A stretch of DNA of 64,000 bases from Flavicella marina (lineage in GTDB: Bacteria; Bacteroidota; Bacteroidia; Flavobacteriales; Flavobacteriaceae), in assembly GCF_009193215.1 (NCBI RefSeq), contig NZ_VYVA01000003.1, positions 124,001 through 188,000 on the forward strand. Reading direction: 5' to 3'. The position numbers and the translations under genes are program-made. The notes below the pieces were generated by a model, which was not told the DNA's origin, searched no databases, and worked only from the letters and a program-made list of their open reading frames with translations. Each line of letters begins with the position of its first letter. Position 1 is the stretch's first letter. Positions 16,085-24,837 of the stretch are shown here, in pieces.

Positions 16085-17167
16085 TTATTTTTGTTGTTCT
16101 TTTTTCCAGGCGTCAATTCCACCATGTAAGCTTTTTATATTTTTGTCTGGGTAGGCTTCTGCAATTATTTTAGCCGCAAGTAAACTTCGTTGTCCGACTT
16201 GGCAATACAATACGATGTTGTCTTTATGCTCTAACGCTGTTAATTTTTGTTGGATTTGATGTAGGGGTATATGTTCGCCTCCTATATTAAAATGTTCACG
16301 CTCCATAAGTTTTCTAACATCGATAAGTGTAATGTTGTCTGATTGTATCATACGAGCGAGTTGTTTGCTGTCGATTTCTAATGGGTTTTCTTTCTCGATA
16401 CCACAGAAGATATCGTAGTCTATCAATTCGCTGATTTGAATATCGTTGTTCTTTTGAAACTTTAAGATGTTTTGTTGTAAAGTCAGGGCGTTCATAGAAA
16501 GTAATTTCCCGGTCAAGGGTTCTCCTATCTCACAAATAATTTTTAAAGTTTCGTTAGCTTGTAAACATCCTATGATTCCTGGCAATACTCCAAGAACTCC
16601 AACATCAGAACAATTGGGTATACTGTTTGCGCTCGGTGGTGTTGGAAATAAGCAGCGATAGGTTGGTCCGTTTTTATAATTGAATACACTTACTTGTCCT
16701 TCGAATTTAAAAATAGCACCAAAAACTAACGGTTTATTCGTTAAAACAGCAGCGTCGTTTGTTAGATAACGCGTCTGAAAATTATCTGATCCGTCTACAA
16801 TTATGTCGTATTCAGGAAAAATGTCTAACGCGTTTTCAGAAAATAGAAATGCAACATAGGTTTTGAATTCAATGAAAGGATTTAATTTTGAAAGTCTTTT
16901 TGCAGCGCAAAGAGCTTTGGGTTTTCCTATATCTTCGGTAGTAAAGAGTATTTGTCTTTGTAGGTTGCTTTGGTCAACAGTATCGTTGTCAATTATACCA
17001 ATAGTTCCAACTCCAGCAGCTGTAAGATACTGTAAAATTGGACAGCCAAGTCCACCTGCACCAATAACTAAGACTTTGCTTTTTTTAAGTTTTTTCTGGC
17101 CTTCTAGTCCAATAGAATCCAGTATGAAATGTCTATTGTATTGCTTTTTTTCTTCGTTTGAAAACAT
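16085..17167 (-). CDS. ThiF/MoeB-type adenylyltransferase with C-terminal rhodanese
   Basis: A 360-residue two-domain protein. The first about 245 residues are an E1-like adenylating domain: nucleotide loop VLVIGAGGLGCP, the basic segment QSNLQRQILF and VDGSDNFQTRYL. The last about 100 residues are a rhodanese domain with the active cysteine in YCQVGQRS. Such fusions (MoeZ/MOCS3 type) activate and thiolate ubiquitin-like sulfur carriers for molybdopterin, thiamin or other sulfur transfer. One of the usual zinc CxxC pairs is reduced to a single Cys (DYDIFCGI). The partner carrier is not in the window. Confidence 0.92.
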   Translation of the reverse strand: MFSNEEKKQYNRHFILDSIGLEGQKKLKKSKVLVIGAGGLGCPILQYLTAAGVGTIGIIDNDTVDQSNLQRQILFTTEDIGKPKALCAAKRLSKLNPFIEFKTYVAFLFSENALDIFPEYDIIVDGSDNFQTRYLTNDAAVLTNKPLVFGAIFKFEGQVSVFNYKNGPTYRCLFPTPPSANSIPNCSDVGVLGVLPGIIGCLQANETLKIICEIGEPLTGKLLSMNALTLQQNILKFQKNNDIQISELIDYDIFCGIEKENPLEIDSKQLARMIQSDNITLIDVRKLMEREHFNIGGEHIPLHQIQQKLTALEHKDNIVLYCQVGQRSLLAAKIIAEAYPDKNIKSLHGGIDAWKKEQQK

Positions 17168-17198
17168 AAATTGTAATAAGAGTACTTGGTATAGCTTT

Positions 17199-17206
17199 CA
17201 AAAGTA
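17199..17206 (-). promoter_or_regulatory. -7 element (TACTTTTG) for the ThiF/M3 pair
   Basis: Matches TAnnTTTG on the minus strand 32 bases before the start codon; the -33 partner is unclear. Confidence 0.45.
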
Positions 17207-17306
17207 GTTTTTTGTGAGCAAATACTTTATCAACAACAGTTAATATTTTTCTAATATTTTTCTATTTCATTGTAGAATTTTTCGTAAATTGCGAGTGTAA
17301 AAAACT

Positions 17307-17434
17307 GGTTAAGAAGCTTGTGCAAAATAACAAGTGTTGTTTTGCTTCTGGATTAATTAACCAAGGCCACTACCCCGTGTAAGATTTAGATGAATACCTA
17401 AATAAAGACCAACTTAATTACGACTACCATGGGG
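17307..17434 (+). promoter_or_regulatory. Structured leader of the 68-residue protein gene
   Basis: Nested pairings can be drawn: GGTTAA (17307) with TTAACC (17357), GAA (17313) with TTC (17346), GCAAAA (17322) with TTTTGC (17340) and AAC with GTT around AAGT. Downstream CCCCGTG (17373-17379) can pair, with one G-U, with CATGGGG (17428-17434), which contains the ATG. This suggests a folded leader or small RNA that controls translation. I do not recognise a known riboswitch class. Confidence 0.4.
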
Positions 17435-17635
17435 ACAGAAAATCATTCAATTAATTCAGACAAACATGTAGTTTCTCATTCCGGGATTCTTACAAGTATT
17501 CAAGAGTATTTTCAAGACAAAGCAGAAGGCTTGAATCTTTTTGAAAAAGTAATGCTAATACTCTATAGTTCTATGACATTATTCTTTTTGTTTGCTGCCT
17601 TGTATTTGGTGCTTACAAAAGGTTTTAAATTTTAA
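17429..17635 (+). CDS. Small single-pass membrane protein
   Basis: A 68-residue protein with a hydrophilic N-terminus and one membrane helix (VMLILYSSMTLFFLFAALYLVL) followed by a basic end. I do not recognise a function. It lies between the ThiF-like gene (divergent) and the rimP operon, with a strong terminator after it and a structured leader before it, so it is an independent transcript. Confidence 0.7.
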   Translation: MGTENHSINSDKHVVSHSGILTSIQEYFQDKAEGLNLFEKVMLILYSSMTLFFLFAALYLVLTKGFKF

Positions 17636-17670
17636 TAAATATTAGTTTCAATTTTTGTAAATTGATATGT

Positions 17671-17708
17671 AAAAGTCTAAGTTATGATTGTCATAGCTTA
17701 GACTTTTC
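17671..17708 (+). terminator. Strong intrinsic terminator
   Basis: A 17-bp stem with one G-U pair (AAAAGTCTAAG arm 17671-17687, return arm 17691-17707) around TTG, rich in A and T at its ends. It separates the 68-residue protein from rimP. Confidence 0.85.
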
Positions 17709-17757
17709 TGTTGAATGTTAAGAAAAGATATATTTACTAATATCAAAAGGTATTGTG

Positions 17758-17789
17758 TTTTGTATATCCGATTATTGTTGTTATATTTG
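17758..17789 (+). promoter_or_regulatory. Promoter of rimP-nusA-infB
   Basis: TTTG at 17758, 20 bases, then TATATTTG at 17782-17789. Transcription would start near 17796, giving a leader of about 60 bases. Confidence 0.75.
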
Positions 17790-17820
17790 CACCGTAAAAA
17801 TCAGGATTATTGCAAATGAA

Positions 17821-17845
17821 GGGGACTTACAAGTCCCCTCTTTTT
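17821..17845 (+). promoter_or_regulatory. Terminator-like hairpin in the rimP leader (attenuator candidate)
   Basis: GGGGACTT / AAGTCCCC with a 2-base gap, followed by TCTTTTTA, lies between the promoter and the rimP ATG at 17856. It looks like an intrinsic terminator placed ahead of the operon's own elongation/termination factor NusA, so partial termination and feedback control are plausible. Confidence 0.6.
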
Positions 17846-17855
17846 ATACTAAAGC

Positions 17856-18317
17856 ATGAATAAAGAGCTTATAAAAGAATTGGTACATGAAGCGTTAGAG
17901 GAATCACCTCTTTTGTTTTTGATTGATTTAGAGTTCTTAGCGGATAGTAAAATATCAATAATAATTGATGGTGATGAGGGGGTTCCCTTGAATGAATGTA
18001 TTAGAATCAGTAGAGCTGTCGAGTCTAAATTAGATAGAGAGGAAGAAGATTTTAGTTTAGAGGTAAGTTCACCAGATATCACCAAGCCATTACTTGTTTT
18101 TCGTCAGTATAAGAAAAACATTGGCAGAACATTAGCAGTGAAAACCGCTGATGAAAAATTTGAAGGAAAATTGGTTGAGGTTTTAGACGATCAAATCGTT
18201 TTAACATGGTCTGCAAGGGAACCGAAACCTATTGGAAAAGGAAAAGTAACAGTGCAAAAATCGGTTACAATACCTCATAATAATATAGTAGAAGCAAAAG
18301 TGAAGCTAATTTTTTAA
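17856..18317 (+). CDS. rimP: Ribosome maturation factor RimP
   Basis: A 153-residue protein needed for 30S subunit maturation. It has the two-domain RimP layout: N-terminal alpha/beta domain (LFLIDLEFLADSKISIIID, then CIRISRAVESKLD) and a C-terminal SH3-like barrel (GRTLAVKTADEKFEGKLVEV). Gene order rimP-nusA-infB is conserved across bacteria. Confidence 0.96.
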   Translation: MNKELIKELVHEALEESPLLFLIDLEFLADSKISIIIDGDEGVPLNECIRISRAVESKLDREEEDFSLEVSSPDITKPLLVFRQYKKNIGRTLAVKTADEKFEGKLVEVLDDQIVLTWSAREPKPIGKGKVTVQKSVTIPHNNIVEAKVKLIF

Positions 18318-18330
18318 GTAGTAAGACGAA

Positions 18331-19581
18331 ATGGAAAATATAGATTTAATAAATTCATTTTCAGAGTTTAAAGACGATAAAAGTATCGATAGGGTAACCT
18401 TGATGTCTATCCTTGAAGAGGTGTTTAGAGCTGCCTTAAAACGTAAGTTTGGTTCTGATGAAAATTTTGATATTATTATCAATCCAGATAAAGGAGATTT
18501 AGAGATTTGGAGAAATAGAATTGTTGTTGCAGACGGTATGTCTGAAGACGACAATGAAGAAATTGAATTATCTGAAGCAAGAAAAATTGAGCCGGATTTC
18601 GAAATTGGTGAAGATGTTTCAGAAGAAGTAAAATTATTTCAATTAGGTAGAAGAGCTATATTAGCCTTGCGTCAAAACTTAATATCAAAAATTTACGAGC
18701 ACGATAGTACAAATATCTTCAAGCAGTTTAAAGAGTTAGAAGGAGATTTGTATTCGGCAGAAGTTCACCATATCAAACACAATGCAGTTATTTTATTGGA
18801 TGATGAGGGGAATGAATTGGTGCTTCCGAAAAGTGAACAAATTCGTTCAGATTTCTTTAGAAAAGGAGAGTCTGTAAGAGGAATCATAAAAAGTGTTGAA
18901 TTAAGAGGTAATAAACCTGTTATTATTTTATCTAGAACAGCACCTGGTTTCTTATCGAAATTGTTCGAACAAGAAATTCCAGAAGTTTTCGATGGTTTGA
19001 TTACGATTGAAGGTGTTGCTAGAATCCCAGGAGAGAAAGCGAAAGTAGCAGTAGATTCTTATGATGATAGAATTGATCCAGTAGGTGCTTGTGTTGGGAT
19101 GAAAGGATCTAGAATTCACGGAATTGTTCGTGAATTGGGTAATGAAAATATTGATGTGATTAATTTCACTAAAAATACAGAACTATTTATTGCAAGAGCT
19201 TTGAGTCCTGCTAAGATTGTTTCAATGAATATTGTTGAGCAACCTGAAGAAGGAAAAAAAGGACGTGTGGATGTGTTTTTACGTCCAGAAGAAGTTTCAA
19301 GAGCAATTGGTAGAGGAGGTGTGAATATTCGTTTGGCAAGTGAGTTAACTGGATATGAGATTGATGTACAAAGAGAAGGTGTTGAAGACGAAGATGTAGA
19401 ATTAACAGAATTCTCTGATGAAATCGAAGCATGGATTATCGACGAATTTAAGAAAATCGGTTTAGATACTGCTAGAAGCGTACTAGACAAAGATGTTGAC
19501 GAATTGGTACAAAGAACAGATTTAGAAGAGGAAACAATTCTAGATGTTCAGAGAGTCCTTAGAGAAGAATTTGAAGCATAG
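18331..19581 (+). CDS. nusA: Transcription termination/antitermination factor NusA
   Basis: A 416-residue protein with the N-terminal RNA polymerase-binding domain, an S1 domain (about 135-200) and two KH domains (VGACVGMKGSRIHGIVRELG, then AIGRGGVNIRLASELTGYEI). It ends after a short acidic tail and lacks the C-terminal AR repeats of E. coli NusA, as usual outside Proteobacteria. It sits 13 bp after rimP. Confidence 0.97.
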   Translation: MENIDLINSFSEFKDDKSIDRVTLMSILEEVFRAALKRKFGSDENFDIIINPDKGDLEIWRNRIVVADGMSEDDNEEIELSEARKIEPDFEIGEDVSEEVKLFQLGRRAILALRQNLISKIYEHDSTNIFKQFKELEGDLYSAEVHHIKHNAVILLDDEGNELVLPKSEQIRSDFFRKGESVRGIIKSVELRGNKPVIILSRTAPGFLSKLFEQEIPEVFDGLITIEGVARIPGEKAKVAVDSYDDRIDPVGACVGMKGSRIHGIVRELGNENIDVINFTKNTELFIARALSPAKIVSMNIVEQPEEGKKGRVDVFLRPEEVSRAIGRGGVNIRLASELTGYEIDVQREGVEDEDVELTEFSDEIEAWIIDEFKKIGLDTARSVLDKDVDELVQRTDLEEETILDVQRVLREEFEA

Positions 19582-19700
19582 ATCACCTAGAATACCGAGT
19601 TTCGTGAGAAACGCAATTTAAAAGAAGAATAAAATTCTGAATATACGGCTGGTTTATGAGCCAAATAAGTAAACCAAACCGATTCAACAATTAAAAAGTT

Positions 19701-22493
19701 ATGGCTGAAAATAAAACAATACGACTCAATAAAGTTTTAAGAGAACTTAATATTTCATTGGATAGAGCGGTTGAGCACCTTGCGAGCAAAGGAGTTGAGG
19801 TAGAGGCACGTCCTACTACAAAAATCACTAATGAAGTGTATGAAGTGCTGTTGGAAGGTTTTCAGACTGACAAAAATAAGAAGGCAGCTTCTAAAGAAGT
19901 AGGAGAAGAAAAGAAGAAGGAAAAAGAAGAACTGCGTTTGGCTCAAGAAGCAGAACTAGAAAAGAAACGCCAAATTGAAGAATCTCGTAGAGCTGTTGTA
20001 AAGGCAAAAGCTGAAAAGTTAGAGGTAAAAACGGTTGGTAAGATTGATGTTCCTGGTGCTGTGATAGAAGAAAAACCTGTCGAAGAAAAACAGGTGGAAG
20101 AAGCTCCTGTAGCTGAAGCTGTTAAGGAAGTTGTTGAAGAAAAAGAAGTTGCTCAAACTGTTGAGGTTGATGAGAAAAAAGTTGAAGAGACACCAAAAGC
20201 AACTCCTAAAAAGCCAATTGCGCCTAAGGCTATCGATAAAGCTCAAGAATTTATAGAGGCAAAACCAACGCCTTCTAAAAAACAAGAGCCAAAAGAAGAG
20301 GTGAATCCAGAAGATGCGGAGAAATTGACTACTCAGTATAAAAAGTTAGACGGACCTAAATTAACGGGTACGGTAATTGACTTAAAACAGTTTGAAAGAC
20401 CTAAGAAGAAAAAAGAGGAGCCGAAAGCTGGAGCTGGTAATGCTGATAAAAAGAAAAGAAAAAGAATTGTAAAACCTGCAAACCCAAATCAACGTCAAGG
20501 CGGTGGTCAAGGTGGTAATCAAAGAGGTGGGTTTAAAGGAAGAGGTAGAAATCAAAGACCGAATCCTGCAGTTAAGAAAGAAGAACCTACTGAAGCTGAA
20601 GTTCAAAAGCAAGTAAGAGAGACTCTAGAGAGATTACAAGGGAAATCTAGTAAGAATAAAGGAGCAAAATACCGTAGAGAAAAAAGAGATTTACACCGTC
20701 AACAATCTGATATTGATCAAGAGTTGGCTGCTGCAGAAAATAAAGTATTGAAAGTAACTGAATTTGTTACTGTTGGGGAGGTTGCAACCATGATGGATGT
20801 TTCTCCGACACAAATTATCTCTGCATGTATGACTCTTGGAATGATGGTGACAATGAACCAACGTTTGGATGCTGAGACATTGACAATTGTTGCTGAAGAA
20901 TTTAACTATACTGTTGAATTTATCGGAGCAGAGGTAGAAGAATCAATATTAGAAGAAGAAGATAGAGAAGAAGACTTAGCGACAAGAGCACCAATTATTA
21001 CGGTAATGGGGCATGTAGATCACGGTAAAACTTCACTTTTAGATTATATCCGTAAAGCAAATGTAATTGCTGGTGAGTCTGGAGGTATCACACAACATAT
21101 TGGAGCTTATTCAGTTGAATTATCGGGTGGTCAGAGAATAGCATTCTTAGATACTCCAGGTCACGAGGCCTTTACAGCGATGAGAGCACGTGGAGCACAG
21201 GTTACCGATTTAGTAATTATTGTAATTGCAGCAGATGATGATGTAATGCCACAGACGAAAGAGGCTATTAGTCATGCGCAAGCTGCTGGAGTACCTATCG
21301 TTTTCGCAATCAATAAAATTGACCGTCCTGCGGCAAATCCGGATAATGTGAAACAGCAATTGGCTTCGATGGATTTACTTGTAGAAGACTGGGGAGGTAA
21401 AATTCAATCGCATGATATTTCTGCAAAAACTGGACAAGGAGTTGATGAATTGCTTGAAAAAGTGTTGTTAGAAGCTGAAATCTTAGATTTAAAAGCAAAT
21501 GCTGATAAAAGAGCAACCGGAACTGTAGTAGAAGCCTTGTTAGATAAAGGACGTGGATATGTATCTACGATTATGGTACAAGCTGGTACGTTAAAAATCG
21601 GTGATTATGTATTGGCAGGTAGACATAGTGGTAAGGTAAAAGCGATGTTCGATGAAAGAGGACATAACTTGCAAGAGGCTGGACCTTCTACTCCTGTATC
21701 AATGCTTGGTTTGGATGGAGCGCCACAAGCTGGTGATAAGTTCAATGTATTTGAAGATGAAAGAGAAGCAAAACAAATTGCTACAAAACGTTCTCAATTA
21801 CAAAGAGAGCAGTCTGTTAGAACTCAGAAACACATCACGCTTGATGAGATCGGAAGAAGAATTGCATTGGGTGACTTTAAAGAGTTGAATATTATATTAA
21901 AAGGAGATGTTGATGGTTCTGTAGAGGCATTAACTGATTCTTTCCAGAAATTGTCTACTGAAGAAATTCAAGTGAACATTATTCATAAAGGAGTAGGAGC
22001 AATTACAGAATCTGATATTCTATTGGCTTCTGCATCTGATGCGATTGTAATTGGATTTAATGTGCGTCCTTCTGGAAATGCTAGAACGCTTGCAGATACA
22101 GAAGAAGTTGATATCAGAATGTACTCAATTATTTACGATGCAATCAATGACTTGAAAGATGCCATGGAAGGAATGTTGTCTCCAGATATGAAGGAAGAGA
22201 TTACAGGTACTGCTGAAATTAGAGAAGTATACAAAATATCTAAGGTTGGTAATGTAGCTGGTTCAATGGTGTTGACTGGTAAGGTATTTAGAGATTCTAA
22301 AGTTCGTATTATTAGAGATAGTATTGTAGTCTTTACTGGTGAGTTTGCTACCTTAAAACGTTTCAAAGATGATGCTAAAGAAGTGGCAAAAGGTTACGAT
22401 TGTGGTATGCAAATAAAAGGATATAACGATATCAAAATCGGAGATATTGTTGAGGCATTCCAAGAAGTAGAAGTGAAAAAGAAATTGAAGTAA
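19701..22493 (+). CDS. infB: Translation initiation factor IF-2
   Basis: A 930-residue GTPase that brings initiator tRNA to the 30S subunit. The first about 430 residues are a low-complexity charged region (Glu, Lys, Val and Pro rich, then a Gly/Arg-rich patch [13 protein letters not shown]). The GTPase domain begins at G437-HVDHGKT, with DTPGHEAFT and NKID. Domains II, III and C2 follow. The gap to nusA is 119 bp and contains only small possible hairpins. Confidence 0.98.
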   Translation: MAENKTIRLNKVLRELNISLDRAVEHLASKGVEVEARPTTKITNEVYEVLLEGFQTDKNKKAASKEVGEEKKKEKEELRLAQEAELEKKRQIEESRRAVVKAKAEKLEVKTVGKIDVPGAVIEEKPVEEKQVEEAPVAEAVKEVVEEKEVAQTVEVDEKKVEETPKATPKKPIAPKAIDKAQEFIEAKPTPSKKQEPKEEVNPEDAEKLTTQYKKLDGPKLTGTVIDLKQFERPKKKKEEPKAGAGNADKKKRKRIVKPANPNQRQGGGQGGNQRGGFKGRGRNQRPNPAVKKEEPTEAEVQKQVRETLERLQGKSSKNKGAKYRREKRDLHRQQSDIDQELAAAENKVLKVTEFVTVGEVATMMDVSPTQIISACMTLGMMVTMNQRLDAETLTIVAEEFNYTVEFIGAEVEESILEEEDREEDLATRAPIITVMGHVDHGKTSLLDYIRKANVIAGESGGITQHIGAYSVELSGGQRIAFLDTPGHEAFTAMRARGAQVTDLVIIVIAADDDVMPQTKEAISHAQAAGVPIVFAINKIDRPAANPDNVKQQLASMDLLVEDWGGKIQSHDISAKTGQGVDELLEKVLLEAEILDLKANADKRATGTVVEALLDKGRGYVSTIMVQAGTLKIGDYVLAGRHSGKVKAMFDERGHNLQEAGPSTPVSMLGLDGAPQAGDKFNVFEDEREAKQIATKRSQLQREQSVRTQKHITLDEIGRRIALGDFKELNIILKGDVDGSVEALTDSFQKLSTEEIQVNIIHKGVGAITESDILLASASDAIVIGFNVRPSGNARTLADTEEVDIRMYSIIYDAINDLKDAMEGMLSPDMKEEITGTAEIREVYKISKVGNVAGSMVLTGKVFRDSKVRIIRDSIVVFTGEFATLKRFKDDAKEVAKGYDCGMQIKGYNDIKIGDIVEAFQEVEVKKKLK

Positions 22494-22504
22494 TTCAATT
22501 TAAA

Positions 22505-22556
22505 CTATAGAAATAAAAAAGCCTCCTAAATTTAGGAGGCTTTTTTATTTCTATAG
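22505..22556. terminator. 52-bp perfect palindrome, bidirectional terminator
   Basis: The 26 bases from CTATAGAAAT to CTCCTAAA are followed with no spacer by their exact reverse complement. The GC-rich core GCCTCC / GGAGGC with flanking A6 and T6 makes a terminator for both infB and the convergent GH16 gene. Confidence 0.9.
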
Positions 22557-22559
22557 ATC

Positions 22560-23441
22560 TTATTTTACAAGTAGCCAACTTCTAACCCAGTCGTAAGATG
22601 TTGTGCGCTCTTCTTTACTTCCATTCATTCCTCCGTTTGCTGGAACAGGATTCCAATCATACGTTTCTACAACCATTCTCAATTGCATTTCGATGTCAAA
22701 ATCAGCAGGTGGTGTTACTTTTTCTACAAGTTCTCCATCCAAGTAAAACCAAACTTCATTTTTGTTTTTCCACCAAGCACCATATATGTGATAATCTTCG
22801 TACACTTTTCCAGAAGCTAATTTTTTGTTAGCTCCTTTAGTTGCTTTTTTGTAATCACATCCTTCTGGTATGTTTCTGCTGTGTGTGTTCGAGTGCATTG
22901 AGCTATCAAAGTATGCGGCCCAAGCACCATCATTGTATATTTCACCCACACATTCTTGTATGTCTAACTCCACAGTTCTTTTGTCACAACCCGTCAGGTT
23001 TCTCTTTTCGTTAATCAACCAGAATGTTGAGGACATAAAAGTTTTGTTGGCTTTCATTCGGCATTCATAATAACCATATTTGTTGGCATTTTTAGAAGCT
23101 ACATAACCACCACCGTGTGTAAAGTCTTTACCATTTTTTGTGATAGTCTCATCTAGTTTATATGCTGTAATATTTAGTGATCCATTTTCGATATGTATAT
23201 TGTCTTGCATGAATAATCCAGGAGGCCTACCAATCCATCCTCCAGATGTAACCCATTTTTTTGTGTCTATTTTTTTCTTGTTGAATTCATCCGACATGTT
23301 TTTTATTAATTTCCATTTGAGTTCCTTAGGTTTCGGATCTGAATTTTTTGTGAATGTTGGAGTTTTTTGACTGTAAACATTGCTAATTGATACCATAATT
23401 ACAGTGAGTACGAATCTTTTGATTGTAGTTGTTTTGTTCAT
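22560..23441 (-). CDS. GH16 family glycoside hydrolase (agarase/porphyranase-like)
   Basis: A 293-residue enzyme with an N-terminal signal peptide (cleavage near NVYSQ). The GH16 signature is E158-L-D-I-Q-E163, with E158 as nucleophile and E163 as acid/base. Aromatic and cleft features (WIGRPPGLFMQDN, GYYECRMKANKTFMSSTFWL, DYHIYGAWWKNKNEVWFYLDG) fit the marine galactanase branch of GH16 rather than laminarinases; subfamily and substrate are inferred. There is no T9SS sorting domain or lipobox, so it is probably periplasmic. No other polysaccharide gene is adjacent. Confidence 0.88.
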   Translation of the reverse strand: MNKTTTIKRFVLTVIMVSISNVYSQKTPTFTKNSDPKPKELKWKLIKNMSDEFNKKKIDTKKWVTSGGWIGRPPGLFMQDNIHIENGSLNITAYKLDETITKNGKDFTHGGGYVASKNANKYGYYECRMKANKTFMSSTFWLINEKRNLTGCDKRTVELDIQECVGEIYNDGAWAAYFDSSMHSNTHSRNIPEGCDYKKATKGANKKLASGKVYEDYHIYGAWWKNKNEVWFYLDGELVEKVTPPADFDIEMQLRMVVETYDWNPVPANGGMNGSKEERTTSYDWVRSWLLVK

Positions 23442-23626
23442 GATTTTGTTTTTGTTAAAACTACCAAGAAATTAAAATTAGAAGGAGAACGAATGGTTGT
23501 TTCACTAAAACGGATGATTTTTAAAAGGTTAAATACGAGAGTAAATAAGTGAATTTTGTTGTAATATCTTTAGTTCTAATTTTATAGCTTTGTTAAGTAA
23601 GTGTTTTATTCTCACAATAAATTGAA

Positions 23627-23995
23627 ATGATGAAAAGAAAATTATTAGATACGAAAATTATAATGGTTGGTTCGTTCATGTTTTTTGCGTCGCTATTTGC
23701 TGCTAATGCACAAACAGATATCGCAAAAGGGAAGAAAATTTTTAATTCTAATTGTGCTGCTTGTCATAAATTAGATAAAAAACTTATTGGGCCTGCCCTT
23801 GGTAAAATTTCTGAGAGAAGAGAGTTAGAATGGACTATTTCATTTATTAAAGATAGCAAGGCTTTGATGGCGAAAGGAGATAAGGATGCTATTGAAGTAT
23901 ATAATAAATTCAATAAAATACCAATGATGTCTTATTCGTATTTGAGTGATAAAGAGATTTTAAATGTTATTTATTATTTAGATCATGCGAAATAA
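23627..23995 (+). CDS. Monoheme c-type cytochrome, relative of the ActA N-terminal domain
   Basis: A 122-residue protein with a signal peptide and one heme site C43-A-A-C-H47; Met of IPMMSY is the likely sixth ligand. From NCAACHKLDKK to the end it is closely similar to residues 42-125 of the ActA protein encoded 1.2 kb downstream, so the two probably arose by duplication. It should be a soluble periplasmic electron carrier, perhaps between complex III and the oxidase. A second ATG at 23630 is an equally possible start. Confidence 0.88.
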   Translation: MMKRKLLDTKIIMVGSFMFFASLFAANAQTDIAKGKKIFNSNCAACHKLDKKLIGPALGKISERRELEWTISFIKDSKALMAKGDKDAIEVYNKFNKIPMMSYSYLSDKEILNVIYYLDHAK

Positions 23996-24028
23996 AAAAA
24001 GACCATTCAACTGAATGGTCTTTTTTTT
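23994..24028. terminator. Bidirectional terminator
   Basis: GACCATTCA / TGAATGGTC with a 2-base loop, A run before and T run after, between the convergent cytochrome and SPOR genes. Confidence 0.9.
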
Positions 24029-24371
24029 ATAATACTCTTGCTCCAGGGTATTCTTCTTTTATTTTGTTTAAAATTCTGTCTGCTTCAATCCGAGTTTTAA
24101 AAGAAGTGGTTTGAACTTTCCACTCGGGAACTTTATAAATCCGCTTAATTTCGATTTCAGGAAATAGTTCGCTGAATTTTTGCATTCTATCAATAGCAGA
24201 TTTTTCATTTCCATTATATAGCTGAATGCAGAACCCTTTTTTAGCCACTTTGCTGTACTCTCTTTTTTTGTCGATCAGTGTTTTTAGACTGTTATCTGTG
24301 CTGGTTTGAGCAAAAATTGAAACTGAGCAAAAGATAAGTATAGTCGTAAGAATAGATAGTTTTGTTTTCAT
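24027..24371 (-). CDS. SPOR domain-containing secreted protein
   Basis: A protein of 114 residues when started at the ATG that begins MKTKLSILTT; the longer frame to 24401 would place ten residues ahead of a good signal peptide and is not preferred. After the signal peptide comes a SPOR fold (CIQLYNGNEKSAIDRM, then WKVQTTSFKTRIEADRIL), which binds denuded peptidoglycan glycan strands. A TATTTTTG on the minus strand at 24389-24396 may be its -7 element. Confidence 0.8.
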   Translation of the reverse strand: MKTKLSILTTILIFCSVSIFAQTSTDNSLKTLIDKKREYSKVAKKGFCIQLYNGNEKSAIDRMQKFSELFPEIEIKRIYKVPEWKVQTTSFKTRIEADRILNKIKEEYPGARVL

Positions 24372-24837
24372 AAGAATTAATTCTGCTGCAAAAATAAACA
24401 ATGTTCAATAGCTCTAATTATTTTTTTTGTTAATAATTATGATTTGATAGGTTTTCATTTAACGAAGTACCACTGTTTTGTCACTTTTTTATTGATAAAA
24501 ATCATTCTTCGTTTTGTTGTGTTCTAATCACTAAATTCTCTCCATTTGTTTTGTGTTCGTTGTGTTTTATTTTGTGTGTAATTTCTGCTATATTGTGTGA
24601 TCACGACCCCCTTAAAACATAGAACTCTAACGATTTCGAAGAAATTATTAAAAACTGAGCTCTCGGTTAATGAACATCTGTTATTTAGAACAAATATAAA
24701 TTAGTTAAGAGCGCGCTTTTTTAATTCACATTTTTAGTAATTAATAGTACTTTTGCTCAAAATTTTGAGGGAAATAATACTGTTCATTAAACGATTATTT
24801 TGTCTCAATTTAAGATAGAAAATTTATATTTTTAAGT
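24372..24837. promoter_or_regulatory. Long intergenic region ahead of the complex III operon
   Basis: No gene is visible in these 466 bases. TACTTTTG at 24748-24755 fits a -7 element for actA, without a clear -33. It lies between TTAATGAACA (24667-24676) and its exact reverse complement TGTTCATTAA (24781-24790), which could be two operator half-sites. The start of transcription would leave a leader of about 75 bases. Confidence 0.4.

Noticed and set aside
17385-17452. A protein-like stretch reading DLDEYLNKDQLNYDYHGD
   Set aside because: The frame begins with a stop codon just upstream and has no start codon; it ends shortly after, inside the 68-residue gene in another frame. More likely part of the folded leader.
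22505-22556. The 52-bp palindrome as an insertion sequence end or phage attachment site
   Set aside because: No transposase or integrase gene is near, and the GC core with A/T flanks fits a bidirectional terminator between convergent genes.
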